A DNA stretch of 64,000 bases from Nissolia schottii. Lineage: Eukaryota > Streptophyta > Magnoliopsida > Fabales > Fabaceae. The stretch is taken from assembly GCA_003254905.1 (NCBI GenBank), contig QANU01044251.1, positions 6,773 through 70,772 of the forward strand, read 5' to 3'. This document shows positions 1-12,420 of the stretch, piece by piece. The translations under genes and the position numbers were made by a program. The notes below the pieces were generated by a model. It saw only the letters and a list, made by a program, of their open reading frames with translations, was not told the DNA's origin and did not search any database. Every line of letters begins with the position of its first letter. Positions within the stretch are counted from its first letter, which is position 1.

Positions 1-592
1 ACAGCACTGTGATTTTATTCAAACATAAATAAGTTCACAATATTTATACATTTTTAGTGGACAAAGTTTATAAAAATTAGTTCACATACATGTGTACACA
101 CACTTTTATACATTTTACTGCATAAATTTTACATCCATGCATGTTACTTAATGTATAATTAAGTATTTTTGTAGATTATGATATCAGATTTTTAGTGCAC
201 CAACATTATATGAATATGTGCACAAACATTAAGTACTTGTTCACAGCACTGTGATTTTATTCAAACATATCAGATTTTAGTGCAGAATTTGATATATGTG
301 ATTTGAATGCACAATCTTTTATATGAGTACAAGAGTGAAGAGGGGGATGAGAGATGGCAATGACGAGAGTGAAGAAAGAACGAAGGATGATAGTGATGAG
401 AGATGAGAGTGACGAGAGAGAAGAGAGAAAACAGAAGGAAGTAGAAGCAGAAAGGTTTTCTGATGTGTGTGAGTCCACACGCGTGTGGCTGAGAGTGGGA
501 GAGAAAGTGGACGGGACAGTTGTTTGAGGGACCCACCATATTATAATACGAGTGTATATATGGTGTATCATTTTGGGGTGTACATGTAGCAT
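1..592. repeat. AT-rich repeat with a MITE-like end
   Basis: A 27-base segment beginning ACAGCACTGTGATTTTA occurs at the window start and again at 243-269. A second word, ATCAGATTTTAGTGCA, occurs at 182 and 268. The right end (about 575-592, GGGGTGTACATGTAGCA) is the inverted form of the ends of the elements at 48495 and 52398, and phrases such as 'gtgcacaaacatta' are shared with both. I read it as a rearranged, longer member of that non-autonomous family. Its left end may lie outside the window. Confidence 0.45.
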
Positions 593-1536
593 AACTACAT
601 CAATTTCACCTACTTTCGCTCAAAAATTATCTCTATAAAATTCTATCTCTTTATAATTTTCCCTTTAAAATTCTCCGTCACTAATTTTGTTTCTCTCTTT
701 TGCTCTCTCAAATTCTCTCTTTCACACTAAAATTAAACACTCCCTTTTATTCTCTAAATTTTTCCATCTCTCTACCGTCTGTCTCTTCACTCTAAAATTC
801 TATCTCTCTAAAATTTCCTCTATTAAACTCTAAAAAATTATCTTTAAAATTTTCTCACTGTCTAATTAATTAGACTATTTTTAAGAGTTATGTAACAAAT
901 AAACATAAAAAAAGAAGAAGAAAAAGGCTAGCAATTAAAAAAATCATTTTACTAAAATAATTTTTTTCTCTTAAAAAGCTTATTATGTATCTCAAATAGA
1001 TCATTTGCATGATAAAAAAAGGGAAAAAAATAAAAAAATATCAAGTAAAAAAACAACGAGTCCAAAATAAACCTGTAAAATTACTAGACATAAATACTAG
1101 TAGTTAATATTTAAACTAATCAAAAATATATGAGCAGCAGTTTGTTGGCAACACAAATGGAGGGAAAAGGGTCATTATAATACACTGCCAGAGTCCATCT
1201 TACAAACACCTTTGTAAGTCCAGATATGCCAAATTTCCTTTAAGCAAAATAAGGAGAGAAAAAAAAACAAACAAACAAACAGAACAAATAACAGTTTGAT
1301 TCAATAATTTTCATTAAAATATGAAGTCAACATACATGGGAGATTCAATTATATCAAGATTCAAAGAACTACTTCCAGGACCACAAATACTCTTTTCTTT
1401 TCTTTTTTTTCCCTTCCCCTTTTTGTGTTAGAAAAATTTACTCCTAAACTACACAAGAAACTGCCAAACTAATGATCATATACGAAGCAAAATAATGAAC
1501 TCTGTAAGTTAAAAAGCACTTCAATCTCCCCAGAGA
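593..1536. other. AT-rich spacer, no gene seen
   Basis: Pyrimidine-rich tracts (about 600-860, with many TCTCT words) are followed by A/T-rich sequence. No open frame, RNA gene or clear element end was found. The part next to 1537 may hold the 3' UTR of the minus-strand exons there. Confidence 0.5.
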
Positions 1537-2091
1537 TCAATCAATCATATCATAGAACTTGGTGTATAACAAGCTCCACCTCAAGTCCCCAGAAGCGGTA
1601 GATAACACGTCTTCACAAAGAACATCTTTTCTGCAACCAATGCACAAATTGAAATTGCCAGTGACAGTGTAACTCAGGATAGCAAGAGGCTTACATGGCT
1701 CAACCAACTGATTCAATCCAACCTTCGCTTTCCCAAACTGTGCGGAAAAAAAAAAGAAAAGAACATTAGATTCCTTCCAAAACCAGCCAACATTACGATA
1801 TCCACATTATCACCTCATTTTCAAGAGAAAAAGGTGAATTTGCGATCTGGTTATCAAATCAAAACTTTTCAACTTCTTTCCTTCTATCTTCTGTCACCAA
1901 AATCGCACAAGAGCTGTTCTCCAATTCTCTGTTAGAATGTAATTAGTAGCACTGTCCACAAACCTACCATGTTTTGATATCGGTGACAGTTAATCGGATT
2001 AGAGCGAATGTTGTCTGGTGGTAAGGGTACTGGAGAACAATTAATTGCATCAGCTTTTCCAGCAACAGCATTTGAGGAAGTAATTCTAAGG
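1537..2091 (-). CDS. Last two exons of an unrecognised gene (partial)
   Basis: Two exons fit together in frame on the minus strand. The first is 2091-1968 (124 nt, 41 codons after one base that completes an upstream codon), entered after ...CATATGTAG with a GCTAAT branch-like motif just upstream, and left through ATG|GTAGGT. The second is 1737-1537 (66 codons plus TGA), entered after CCGCACAG. The peptide is rich in Asn, Pro and Cys (for example NCSPVPLPPDNIRSNPINCH, then CIGCRKDVLC with a CxxC-like spacing) and ends FYDMID. I do not recognise the family. It shows none of the cation-efflux motifs expected if it were the end of the MTP12-like gene upstream, and its entry phase does not fit that gene's last exon. 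Upstream exons were not found; a solo LTR sits in the intron just upstream. Confidence 0.45.
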
Positions 2092-2132
2092 CTACATATG
2101 AATTAGCACATATTGTGACCCAAAGGAGCATC

Positions 2133-2419
2133 TGTAACGAGCTTAAGTAAATAACGGCCCAAATAGGAATTGGTCCAATTATGGAGGCCAAAATTAGTAT
2201 AAAGAGGAGGAGAAAGGTATTACATTGGATATGGAAAATTGTATTGTCTTGATCCTAACCTCTCTCACTAGGATTTCTTTTAGTTTCATCTCCTCCCTTA
2301 GGAGGATTCCTATCCTATCCTATCCCTTATTGTAATTCATACCAAACAAACACAGAAAATTACACAAAAATTCATCCATTCTCTCTACAATTCCTCTTAT
2401 ACAATTTCACTTCGTTACA
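2133..2419. mobile_element. Small solo LTR (fossil)
   Basis: A 287 bp segment begins TGTAACGAGC and ends CGTTACA, flanked by GCATC and GTATC (a 5-base duplication with one mismatch). It closely matches the 266 bp segment at 42415-42680, including GGCCCAAAT, AATTGGTCCAATTA and TAGGATTTCTTTT-like words. There is no internal region, so it is a solo LTR of a small LTR-retrotransposon family. It lies in an intron of the partial gene at 2091-1537. Confidence 0.75.
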
Positions 2420-3858
2420 GTATCATTGGTGCTTTTGGTTTAGGCAATGTTTTCTAATTTTCATATTAAGAAATATATTCAGCTTGCACATGATTTAAGA
2501 ATCCAATTCATATGATATTTCTACCAGTGTTCCTTCAAGGCTTCAACATGGCAATAGATTGCAATAAGCCAATAACATAAAATTTTCAATTTTACGGGAA
2601 AATGTTTACCTCATTTTGAACTGACTAAATGAGAAGGAAATCAATCACATGATTAATTTTCTCCAAATCACACACTATTCACCAGATAACAGCAGCAAAA
2701 GCCCTAAACCTCAAAAGCAAACTATCTCCAGTCTCCACATCAACTAATACTATTGGCAGTGAAATAAACAGCCAAGGAAAAAAGTAAACAAATCTCTTGC
2801 ACAATAGAAGCGAGTGATGATGCACGGGAAATATCTGAAATCAAGAAAAAGTTTAAATGTAACATTGTTTGCTTAATTAATAAAAGCAGGGTTTTGTTGC
2901 CGCAATTATTTTATTTTTATTTTTGGATAAAGGAGGAAATTTATCAAGGTTAAGAGAAGAATATTACAAATAAATTGGAGAACAAGGGGAATTCCACACA
3001 AAATAAAAGGTAAAAAAAGCAATGAAAAATAGATAACATGAATGAAGCAAAGTTTCCCAATCCCTTTGCATATCTGTTAGGGTTAGGGAAGCCCTTTTAA
3101 AAAGACCATGTGCTTTCACTAAATAAAAGCTAATTGCTTAATGCCAAATCAGCTGCTGAGCCTAAGAAACCTTGTAAAAAACAAAAACTCCACACTCCAA
3201 CCAAATGCACCAAATAGCAGCATGGACTGCATATTGCCACCAAAAGCACCAAAGACAGAGAGCTTCAGGGCACACCCACACCCAGCATTCACCAAAAAGG
3301 TGCCAAACAATACTTTCTAGGATAAAAATGTGTCAATAACACTATCCCACAATGGACCTTCTGAATTTTCCATTTATGTGTGCCATGTCACCTTATTTAC
3401 AATCACAAATCTATCCACAAAGGCTTGAATTTCCACGTTCTTTTGATTCATAATAATGTTGCTGTGTGCATGTCCCTGTATAATTTTTAAAGTTTATATG
3501 ATGATTATTTTTTAGTATTTTTATAGAAATTATTTCTCTCAGTAATATCAGATGGACCTTTCAAAAAGTGGGGATCAACTGGTCAACCCTATCATCTGTA
3601 AGCATCAGTAGTGCAAAATTGATGGTGATGCTTGACGGTTACTGTCAAAGGTCAATTCGATGTTCCATGTCTAAAGACTGCAACACGCCCTTTTCCCACT
3701 AGATGGGGTTGGGTTCCATATCTGTAGTTCTAATTAAACAAAAAGCTCAGGCAAAAAACGCATAGGAGCGCGCGCGCGCACACATGCACCAAGTAAACAA
3801 TTGGTGACAAATTCACTTTTCACAATAAAAAAGCTTCAAGGAATAAAATACACATACC
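2420..3858. other. Spacer between the two minus-strand genes
   Basis: I searched the minus strand here for the missing CDF domain of the MTP12-like gene (a DACHM-type metal site, a His-rich loop) and found none. Parts around 3060-3400 and 3540-3720 look like degenerate repeat sequence but have no clear ends. A short (GC)n/(CA)n tract lies at about 3768-3785. Confidence 0.5.
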
Positions 3859-6800
3859 TCAAGTAGGTAGTGAAGACATCTGGATTTGATTATCAAATTC
3901 TCCATTTGATAAATTTGAATTTAGGATAGTCTCTTTTCTATTGCGATCCAATGAAGTTGCTTCATATATCCCTATATAATTTAATTGCAGTGAGCATTTA
4001 AGATTAACTAACACAACCAAAAAAACAGAAACAGTGTGCATTAGGATAATGTTATTATACTGTGCTGAGTTTTAAGAAATCTTTTATCAGCTTTCACAAA
4101 ACTGATTATGAAAATAAGTATTCATTGTTGTATTGAATATCCTATGTTTACTTTTCATCAACAGTTTGCAACAACACAAATATGTATGTGTGAATAACAA
4201 CAAACCGTCTTCAAGAATGAAAAACAAATAGAGCACGGATTTACTAAAACAATTGTACTTAAATGTAGTATCCATTCACCACATGTTAACTGATTAAATT
4301 TAATATAAAATCAACTTACTTTCCTGAAAAATAATTACTTAAGCCATTAATATTGAGCACTACTTATTTGAAATACCAAGTAAAATTTTAAGACTCCAGA
4401 AATATCAACTTATTGCTAGCATGTAATTAGTTGAAATATCAAAAGTCTTTCACTCTCTCGATTGTGTGAATAACACTAGTAATAAATAACACTGCATTTC
4501 ATTCCTATGAAAGACAAAGTAAAAGAAGAAGATAAATAAACAGCAGTGAGCCTCAAAAGTTCAACAAGCACTACTTCAAGACAAACTGATTTATAAAAGC
4601 ACAGCGGCGAAAATGAATTCTATTTGAAAAAGACAGCAGGGCAAATAAAGTATTCAGACACTGACAAGCCATGTAACATATAAAGTATTAAATCACTTCA
4701 CTCATATTTTTGGATGAACAACTTTGTAAGAAAAGTACTTGGTAAAACTAACATGTACTAATCTTGTCATTACGTTTTATATACGAATAAATTTTATTAA
4801 AGACAAGAGAAAGAAGGCATAAGTATAACAAAGGAAAGGATATGGCTTTCCCTAAACTAGCAAAAACAGAAGGGAGAAAATAGAAGAACAAGATAAACAC
4901 AAAGAATGTAGCAGGTTAGAGATGGAAAAACCCTTAACATAATCTTGGGTACAACGCCAAAGAACCTATATTACACAATTAAGTCGTTTGACTTAGATGC
5001 ATTTTCCATCATCAAGGTATTTTATTGCTGAAAGTGAGAATTAGAAACAAAAAACTAGCCTTTTTTCTGGTACTGATCTGAACTAATAAGTTACATCATA
5101 GTTATGAGTCTGACAACTAGCTACTGCATTTCAGTGGTTATCTTAACATATATCTCCACTATTTGAACTGCAAACCTAATGAAAAAATAATTAGAAATTT
5201 ACAAAATGAAACCCCTAGTTCACCTTAGCAAACAATCCATGGAAAAGAGAAATTTGATGAGAAAATTAGTATTTAAAAATAACTACTGAACATACCGAAA
5301 CCTAATATTAAGCAGCAAACTAAGAAGCCCATAAGAGAAAAATCCATCTTGTACACAATCTCCATGATGATGATGCATGCACCAGCTACCAGTAAATGCC
5401 TTGGTGAGGAGAAAACCATGTGCAATCTACAAAAAAAAATATAATTTCTCAGTTGCCTCAGAACCACAAGGAGCACCTTCAAATCATCAAATCCAATGCA
5501 TTATCTCTTGTACACCATAAATGATATTTAGATTTGAATTTGAATTTAAATTTGACCTAATTATAACAAAATGACTTTCAAACATCCTACAGTCAGACAA
5601 ATACCTAATTCCTGAAAATGGAACTACAATTTCATAACACTGAAATAGAAGCCAATTTTCCAATAAGAATGAGGAGAATATTTGCTGGATTACAATTAAT
5701 TAATAGTTACCATGTAGAACCTTGTCAGACAATCTAAGGAGCATAAGAAAACCGATTGCCAATATGCAAAAGTGACATCCGTTTACTCACTTAACCACTA
5801 CTTGCAAGAGTATCATAGCATACCTCTCCTCTGCAATACTGTCAGCATAGAATATCACAATATTTCCGAAGAGAATAGTGCTCAAAAAGGCCCAAGTAGA
5901 GAATGGCAACTTTTCACTAGTGCCAGATGGTGATCCCTGAAGGATTCAAAGGCAAGGGCGGAAGGAAGAGGGTTACTGAAATTGTCAAACATTAATCAAG
6001 CCAAATCCACAAAAGAATTCATGAATGAAGCTACCACAAAGACATAAGCCTATCCTAATTTAGACCTAACAATGAAAAATGTGTTGTAGAACTCACTATG
6101 ATCACGTCCCACATGGCAATAGGAAACATAAAACATGTCGCAGAAGCAATAGTTAAAGCATGGAGCCGCCTTTTAAGTTGGTTCTGAAAACACAAGGTGT
6201 TCAAGGTTAGATATTAGTATACTAACAAAGTACCTCACAACAGAGAGAAAATAGTAATTGCAACTACATGAATGCTATCACCTTAATTGAAACGCGCCTT
6301 GCAATCACCCTTCTGAGGGCTGATAAGATACCAGCAAAAATAGGAATTAACATTTGCTTCATGCCCAAAGCTTGTTCAGCCTTCGCCTCAGAATCATCTC
6401 TATCTTCCCATGGTAAATTCCGGTTAAGTTTACAACACTTGTGGATACGATGAAAGAGGATGAAAAACTGGAAAAATGAGACGACGAATATATGGAGCGA
6501 AAGATATTCTAGCAGTTAACTTAGCTAAATTAAGAAAGTGAAAATAACTCGATCTGAATGAGGATATAGAATGGAGAATATGTCGCCATAGCCCAGCCTT
6601 CAGAAAGAAGGTATAAAGATGCCAACATTGCAATTAGGCCACCTATCTGGTTCAAAATAAGAAAGTACCTACCTGATTAGACAAGATGCTGACTTTATCT
6701 TTCAAACACATCAATCACAATTTACAATCAGTAGGGTACATCACAAAATTTAATCTCTCTGAATATATTATAATATACAACCTGGACATAAATTTTTGTT

Positions 6801-9453
6801 TATTATTTTATCTAAGAAGTTGTTACAATATAATTTATTTTTTGAAAGAAAAACAATGTTGTTTCCTATTAGAGAGAGGAGGAAAGCACAAGTAGGGAGG
6901 ATAGGAGATCCTTCAAAACAGCTAGGGCTAGATAAAACAAGGAACATGAAAAAACTCAAACAATTTTCTGTTTGTATTCACAACCAACATATTACAATGG
7001 AATGAGCTAGAAGAGAAGGAAAGAGAAAATAGATCCACATTAGGCATTCTACAAAAATTCAGGAAACAGCTAACAGAGAGTCAAGAGACAATAATACATA
7101 TAAAGTAGAAAGGAGAAACATGTATAAAAACTTAAACAAATATACACACAACAAAAAAAAATCATCTAGGGTAGGTTTTTAATTTATTTGGTGGACATGG
7201 TATCATTTATAATATATCCTACAAATGCGAGTATACAAAAATTTCACCTTTTTCCACAAATGGCTTCTCCTCCCATACAACAGTGCAGACAGTACCCCAA
7301 GGACTGCACCAGAATACTCAGCCAGTATTGCTCTAAATTAATACGAAAGACAATAACTATATTAAGTTCATAAACCAATCAAACAAGAAAGTGCTTATTC
7401 AAAGCATCAGTTAACATATCAATACTAACATGATGAAGAAAATAGCTATATAGTGGTGGTGTCTAACAATTGGTTGATGAAAAACAGTAAATCAAGGATT
7501 TATATTAATGAGTTTCATCCATGATGCCACATGAGTCGAAGGCTATTAATTAGTTAAGACTTCAGACTAATCATTTGGCACACTAAACTTATCAATTGAA
7601 ATCTTCTTCAAGAATACTACAAACGAACCTAACTGGTCCACATGATCTCAGTCCCTTTCCCCACATGACCAGATATAGTGCTGTTATAGCACCATTTATT
7701 ATAGATGGCACAACCTGAAAAACAAATGGTACTAGTCATGTAATTTGCATATCATGATAACCTTTGCACATCGAATATATTGCTTCTTCATTAGTAGTCT
7801 CCTCAGAAGTAGAAACCCAATGTACCTGTGTATTAGAAAGTGGTCTGCCCTTCCAAGGCTTTTGCAAAACCAAAAACAGGATTGATGCTGGGGCCAGGCA
7901 AGCAAAAAGAAAAAGAACAACTGAAGCTCCAGTCTGGGTTAAGTAGCGATACATGGAGTATATTGACCATATCCTCATGAAATTTGCAGCAATATGAATA
8001 ATCTGCAAGGGTGTGTGTCTACAAAGGGAATATTATCATCAGCACAATAAGAGAAAACCCAGCAAAAATTTCAAATATACAACCCTCTACTACAAAAGCT
8101 CAGAAAATAGGTAATTGAATCATTGGTACAGCATAATAGAATGTCACTAAACCCAGAAATTCTTAAGTATTCAGAGAGTACTACAATACAACAAGTCAAC
8201 AACAAAAAAGCTATTTTCCCACTAGATCAGTTAGCCACATGGATGAAACAATGTCATTGTGTCCTATCATAAACCAAATTTGTAAACAAGCCATTTAAAT
8301 ATAAGTCATCCTTGATTATTTCAACGAACTATAACAACAACAACTAAGTCTTGTCCCACTACAACTGCATGAATCAGATGACACCATAGTGTCCTGTCAA
8401 GGACCATGTTTGCATTCAAGTCATTAACCTCTAAATCTCTTTTAATAGTTTCATATATAATTTTTCTAGGTCTCCCTCTACTTCTAACCAATGAGCTACC
8501 TGTCATCTGATTTCCTCTCCTTACTGGCACTTCTTCAGTTTTTCTCCTCACATGTCCAAACTCCAAACTGCCTAAGGCAAGATTCTACCACCTTTTCCAA
8601 AATAGGTGCCACCCCAACTTTCCCTTTTCATTTCTAATCCTATCTTTTCTAGTGTGTCAACTCCTTTTTTATTGTTTCGTCTATAGTTTTTCTTGTATCC
8701 CTCAGCCTTTAACTATTGGGATACCCTCCCTCTAATTTAATCTTCTTAATGGGGCTAATACAGATTTTCTTCTCCCCTGAGTCCAAGAACGAACCACTGA
8801 AGATTAGATTCTTCCATTTTTTCTACAACAAATGCTACCCCAAATTTCTTTGCATTCATACATATCCTATCTTGTCTATTGTACTCACTCATCCAAGAGT
8901 ACTATACTAAATCCACTAAAAACATATCACATTCACTGCATAACCATACATGCTATTGGATTAAATTGATAACATTATTTCATAAACTTTATATCAAATC
9001 TCAACCATTAAGAGTATACTCCCAGAGTACCTTACCATTTTTCCCACTAAACTAGTCGATATTAGACATTACAGTAAACATTGCTTGGAATAAATAATCA
9101 TCCAAGAAGTAAACTAGTGTCTGCAACCGTTCTTAAAAAAAACTAAAACCTTAAGATTACGGCTTCAAGCAAACACCAAAGCATTGGCAGTTTGGCACAC
9201 TTCAAAACACCAAAAAGCTGAAATCTCCCATTCCATTGCCATCGTCCCAATTTAAATAAACAAATGGTTCCACAAAATTAGAATTAACCGTTTAGAGATC
9301 TTTCAAAAATGCCCCCATTCCTCCCTTAATTTGCATCAGAATCGATTATGACCAAGTTATTCGAAAAATGAAGGATTTGTGGTATTTTTAATTTTACCTG
9401 AAATGATGAGGAGGAGACCCTCGATCCTCCGAGAATTGATTTGGGGACATCAT
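3859..9453 (-). CDS. MTP12-like: MTP12/ZnT5-like metal transporter, N-terminal membrane part only
   Basis: Ten exons with intact junctions give 359 residues: 9453-9398, 8018-7826, 7714-7629, 7332-7248, 6646-6549, 6399-6282, 6183-6097, 5936-5824, 5426-5296 and 3971-3859. Start: ATGATG at 9453. Motifs such as RIWSIYSMYRYLTQTGASVV, LQKPWKGRPLSNTQ, LSALRRVIARRV, MVFSSPRHLL and YKMDFSLMGF match plant MTP12 (At2g04620 type), the relative of animal ZnT5. About nine hydrophobic segments are visible (near residues 50-70, 84-101, 116-131, 141-161, 189-206, 222-241, 257-274, 288-303, 308-322). In Arabidopsis MTP12 pairs with MTP5 in the Golgi to carry zinc. In the full-length family the text after SSLP runs into a CDF domain; here it reads SSLPT then TGA, one base before a good donor (GAG|GTATGT), and no CDF exon follows in the window. 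The exon 5/6 boundary is the least certain: it was chosen because it keeps the frame open. Confidence 0.85.
8318..8895 (-). mobile_element. RTE-type LINE 3' fragment in intron 1
   Basis: Minus-strand reading gives FGHVRRKTEEVPVRR, then RGRPRKIIYETIKRDLE and DRTLWCHLIHA, the typical C-terminal tail of plant RTE-clade LINE polyproteins (cf. WFGHVRRRP...RGRPRKT..ETIKRDL). A second, more decayed copy of the start of the same stretch (KKFGVAFVVEKMEESNLQWF) reads at about 8890-8790, so the fragment is partly duplicated. It is 5'-truncated, which is usual for LINEs. It lies in intron 1 of the MTP12-like gene, in the same orientation. Confidence 0.75.
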
Positions 9454-9653
9454 GTTGAGGGAACCACTAAGAGAGAAACAGCGCTGGAAAACGTAGGAGG
9501 GAGAAGAAGAAGTGTGATGAACGCGAAGCTCAGTCACAACAAATCCATGGCGGATTAACCATACAGTCACTTCTCGTTCCTCATGTTTTTCTACTCTTTT
9601 GGTCGGGAATTCCTTAGCTTCAGATTGCTTGTATTTTGAAGTCAGAGGATGTA

Positions 9654-9675
9654 TGGGCCCATATAGTTTGGGCCC
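9654..9675 (-). promoter_or_regulatory. Paired site II (TGGGCC) elements
   Basis: Two GGGCCC palindromes (9655-9660 and 9670-9675), each reading TGGGCC, lie about 200 bases upstream of the start codon at 9453. Paired site II elements are known TCP-factor sites in promoters of plant housekeeping genes. Placement fits a constitutive promoter for the MTP12-like gene; function here is inferred. Confidence 0.5.
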
Positions 9676-9939
9676 TTAGTCCAATTCGTTTCGTTTGTAA
9701 CGAGGCTTTTACTGTAATAATACTCCTATCACCAAAACGTATTATTCAAATACCACTATTTCAAACCATTTTATAGGACACTTATTTCAAGCCAAAGGCT
9801 GAAAACAACGAATGCCATAAGAAACATAACTGAAAATCAAATAATGAGCACCAAAGCTAATTATTGGTGTCATAAATTGAAATAATTCGGCTAAAAACAT
9901 CCAAAACTGAATGGCATAGCCAAACACTCTAAAAAAGTC

Positions 9940-10150
9940 TCATTCAGGTTGCACAACTTGGACCACACGTTTCCACAATGCAATTCGCCATTTTTGGCTC
10001 TTCATTTTCTAAATTAAGCCCTATTTTCATAATGGTTGCCAAAACTTGTTGTAAGGCCTCTTTTGCTTTTCTAGCTCTTGTCCTTGTCATTGGTCCTGCA
10101 AGTCCTTTAATTCCCTCTTGGTTTTTGCCCTTGATCATGTCCTCATCACA
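9940..10150 (-). mobile_element. Ty3/gypsy pol C-terminal remnant (fossil)
   Basis: A minus-strand peptide of about 64 residues contains GLAGPMTRTRARKAKEALQQ. This GPMTRARA..KEAL motif is characteristic of the tail of gypsy polyproteins after the integrase. The remnant is short and the rest of the element is not recognisable around it; old and broken. Confidence 0.6.
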
Positions 10151-11248
10151 CTCACCTACAATGGCTAACCGCTAAGGAGCACTAAGTTGGAAACTCCTAA
10201 CACCCTACGTGGAGGCACTGCTTCCCCACGAACGAAAAATGAGAGTGAGAAAAGAAATAAAAAGAATTGAAGCAAAAAGTCTAACAAAAGTGAAACCTTT
10301 TAATCTCTTGAGTGAATTAGCAAGTTTAAACATTCACGAAAAGCTTCTATAGATAAGGGGAGAAGGAGACCCATTTCTAGTGATGCATCCAATGTGAGAC
10401 TCTATTCTCGCGTCGCTACAGGGCTTTCTTGGCGCTATAGCGCGCCTAACACGTTGCACCATTGTAGCGCATCGGCTTTTCCTTCTTCTTTTTTTTACCT
10501 AAAATACTATGGGTCATCACATGAGCGATGTTAAGGATGAGACTGTGTGGCTCACAATTAAGGAAATGGATTGTGGGGTTGACGTCGAGGTCCTAATTGC
10601 GACAATGACATTGTGATTCCTCACAAATCTGAGGATTGATGATAGTTTCATGACGAATGAATGATGGGGCTCTTGGAATTCAAGAAGTAATGGAGGTGCC
10701 ATTATAAATCTTCTTGTCTTTCGCATTGCCTCGCCAAAGATGTCATAGAAGAGGACACGCCGTTTGTGATTTTTGCCTTGACAATGTGATTTTTTAGCAG
10801 GGAGTTGCGGTTAGTGGTGTGGTGATCGAAGGATAAAACCATGGTAGTAGGTGAAAGGTGATAAGCAGTAGTCATGAGACAAAAAAAGGAGTGATTGAGA
10901 TAAGGGGGGACGAGAGAGAAGTGGATGATTGATTTCTTTAAGCTGAATTGATCAAAATAATAATAGGGACGAAAAATAAAAATAAAAATTTATTAGGGAC
11001 CGAAACTAATTTATTTTATTAGGGGCTAAAACTAAATTATTTTTTATTTATTAAGGACTAAAACCAAAATTTATGATTTATTAAGGATGAACAACTTATT
11101 TAAGAATTTTTTTATGCCATGTGATAACTAAGAAGCAAGATTGACTTTGATTTTCGTCTCACATGTTAGCAATTAAGGGACCAAGTTGATGGTAGAGACA
11201 AAAAACAAAAAAAAAATTATTAGGGACTACAACCAAAAGAAATATTTA
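10151..11248. other. Degenerate repeat, left flank of the Helitron
   Basis: 10151-10900 holds no recognised gene; it adjoins the gypsy remnant and is probably part of it. From about 10930 there are several spaced copies of TTATTAGGGAC-like words. The same repeat resumes immediately after the Helitron at 22693 (TTTATTAGGGATT...TTTAACCC), so the Helitron landed in an older repeat. Confidence 0.5.
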
Positions 11249-11674
11249 TCTATATATCTATATATAAAATAAAAGCTGGGAATTCCCATGTAGCCCCGTA
11301 CCCTGCTTGGACACGTGTCAATCACACATGCATTTTTTTCCCGCCCAAACCTTGCTCACATGGCCCTCACGTACTGCCCTCCCTCTCATTATTATCCTCA
11401 CTTTTAGTTTGTTTGCCTCTCATAGTCTATTGTTGTGCCTCACCACATTTGTGTCTCCATCCGCAGGAAACCAAAGGACTAGGTTGCTTTGTGCCTCACA
11501 ACAACAAGTCAAGCAACGTGAGCGTCCTCACAACATACGGTTTTCCATCTGCAGGAGAAGCAAAGGTTATCATACGGTATTATGAAAGTTTGTTTTCTTA
11601 CTTTATATTCCACAAATGTTTGCATGATCTCTACCTGAAATAGTAGCCTTCGTTCATATTGATTTAAGAAAGAA

Positions 11675-12420
11675 GCAAAGGAATAGGTTGAAAAATGAAC
11701 AGAAAGTATCATCTTCTATTCCAAAAATGTTGAGCATATGTTCAAATGTGAGCAGATGAAGCAAATGTTTGCATATTTGTTTTTCTTCCTTTATATTCCT
11801 CAAATCCCACAAATATTTTCACCCTGAAATAGTAGTCTCCCTTCATATTCCAACAGATGTAAGTAAGATTTAGTTTTATTTACTTCATTTATTCCACAAA
11901 TGTTTGCATATATTGTCTTCCTTCATATTGTGTTCCTTCATATTGCTTTCAGGAAAAATGGAAGCAAGGTATGATTTGTTGTGCATGGCTAACCCAACAA
12001 AACTCCCTTGGCTATTCAAGGTTTACATTACGCGACTATGGAAAGTGCCAAACGTAAACAACAAGGCAGAAATTTTTTCGCTCGAGATGATTTTTGTCGA
12101 TGAGAAGGTAACTCTAAACCCTTGGTCATAACTTAGGGAGCTATTTGTAAGAAGTAATATTTTCTCCTGAAAGCAAAAATCTTCTGAGGTGTTTAACCTA
12201 CTATACTGCTTTTGAGTTAATAAAGAAGCAAAAGAATAGGTTGAAAAATGAGCAGAAAATATCATCTTCTATTCCAAAAATGTTGAGCATATGTTCTAAT
12301 GTGAGGCACAAGAAGCAAATGTTTGCATATTTGTTTTTCTTCCTTTATATTCCTCAAATCCAACAAATATTCTCACCCTGAAATAGTAGTCTTCCTTCAT
12401 ATGCCATTTTGGGTAAGTAA
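11675..12420 (+). repeat. Internal direct duplication in the Helitron
   Basis: About 190 bp at 11675-11850 is repeated at 12228-12407 with few changes (shared words include ATTCCAAAAATGTTGAGCAT and ACCCTGAAATAGTAGTCT). The two copies flank the first RPA-like exon, suggesting segmental duplication of an exon and its intron within the element. Confidence 0.8.

Noticed and set aside
1537-2091. The unknown exons as the missing C-terminus of the MTP12-like gene
   Set aside because: The phase does not match exon 10 and there is no CDF motif (no metal-site His/Asp pattern, no His-rich loop).
11307-11712. Open frames near the Helitron 5' end
   Set aside because: Overlapping frames on both strands with no recognised motif; no Rep (HUH) motif could be read.
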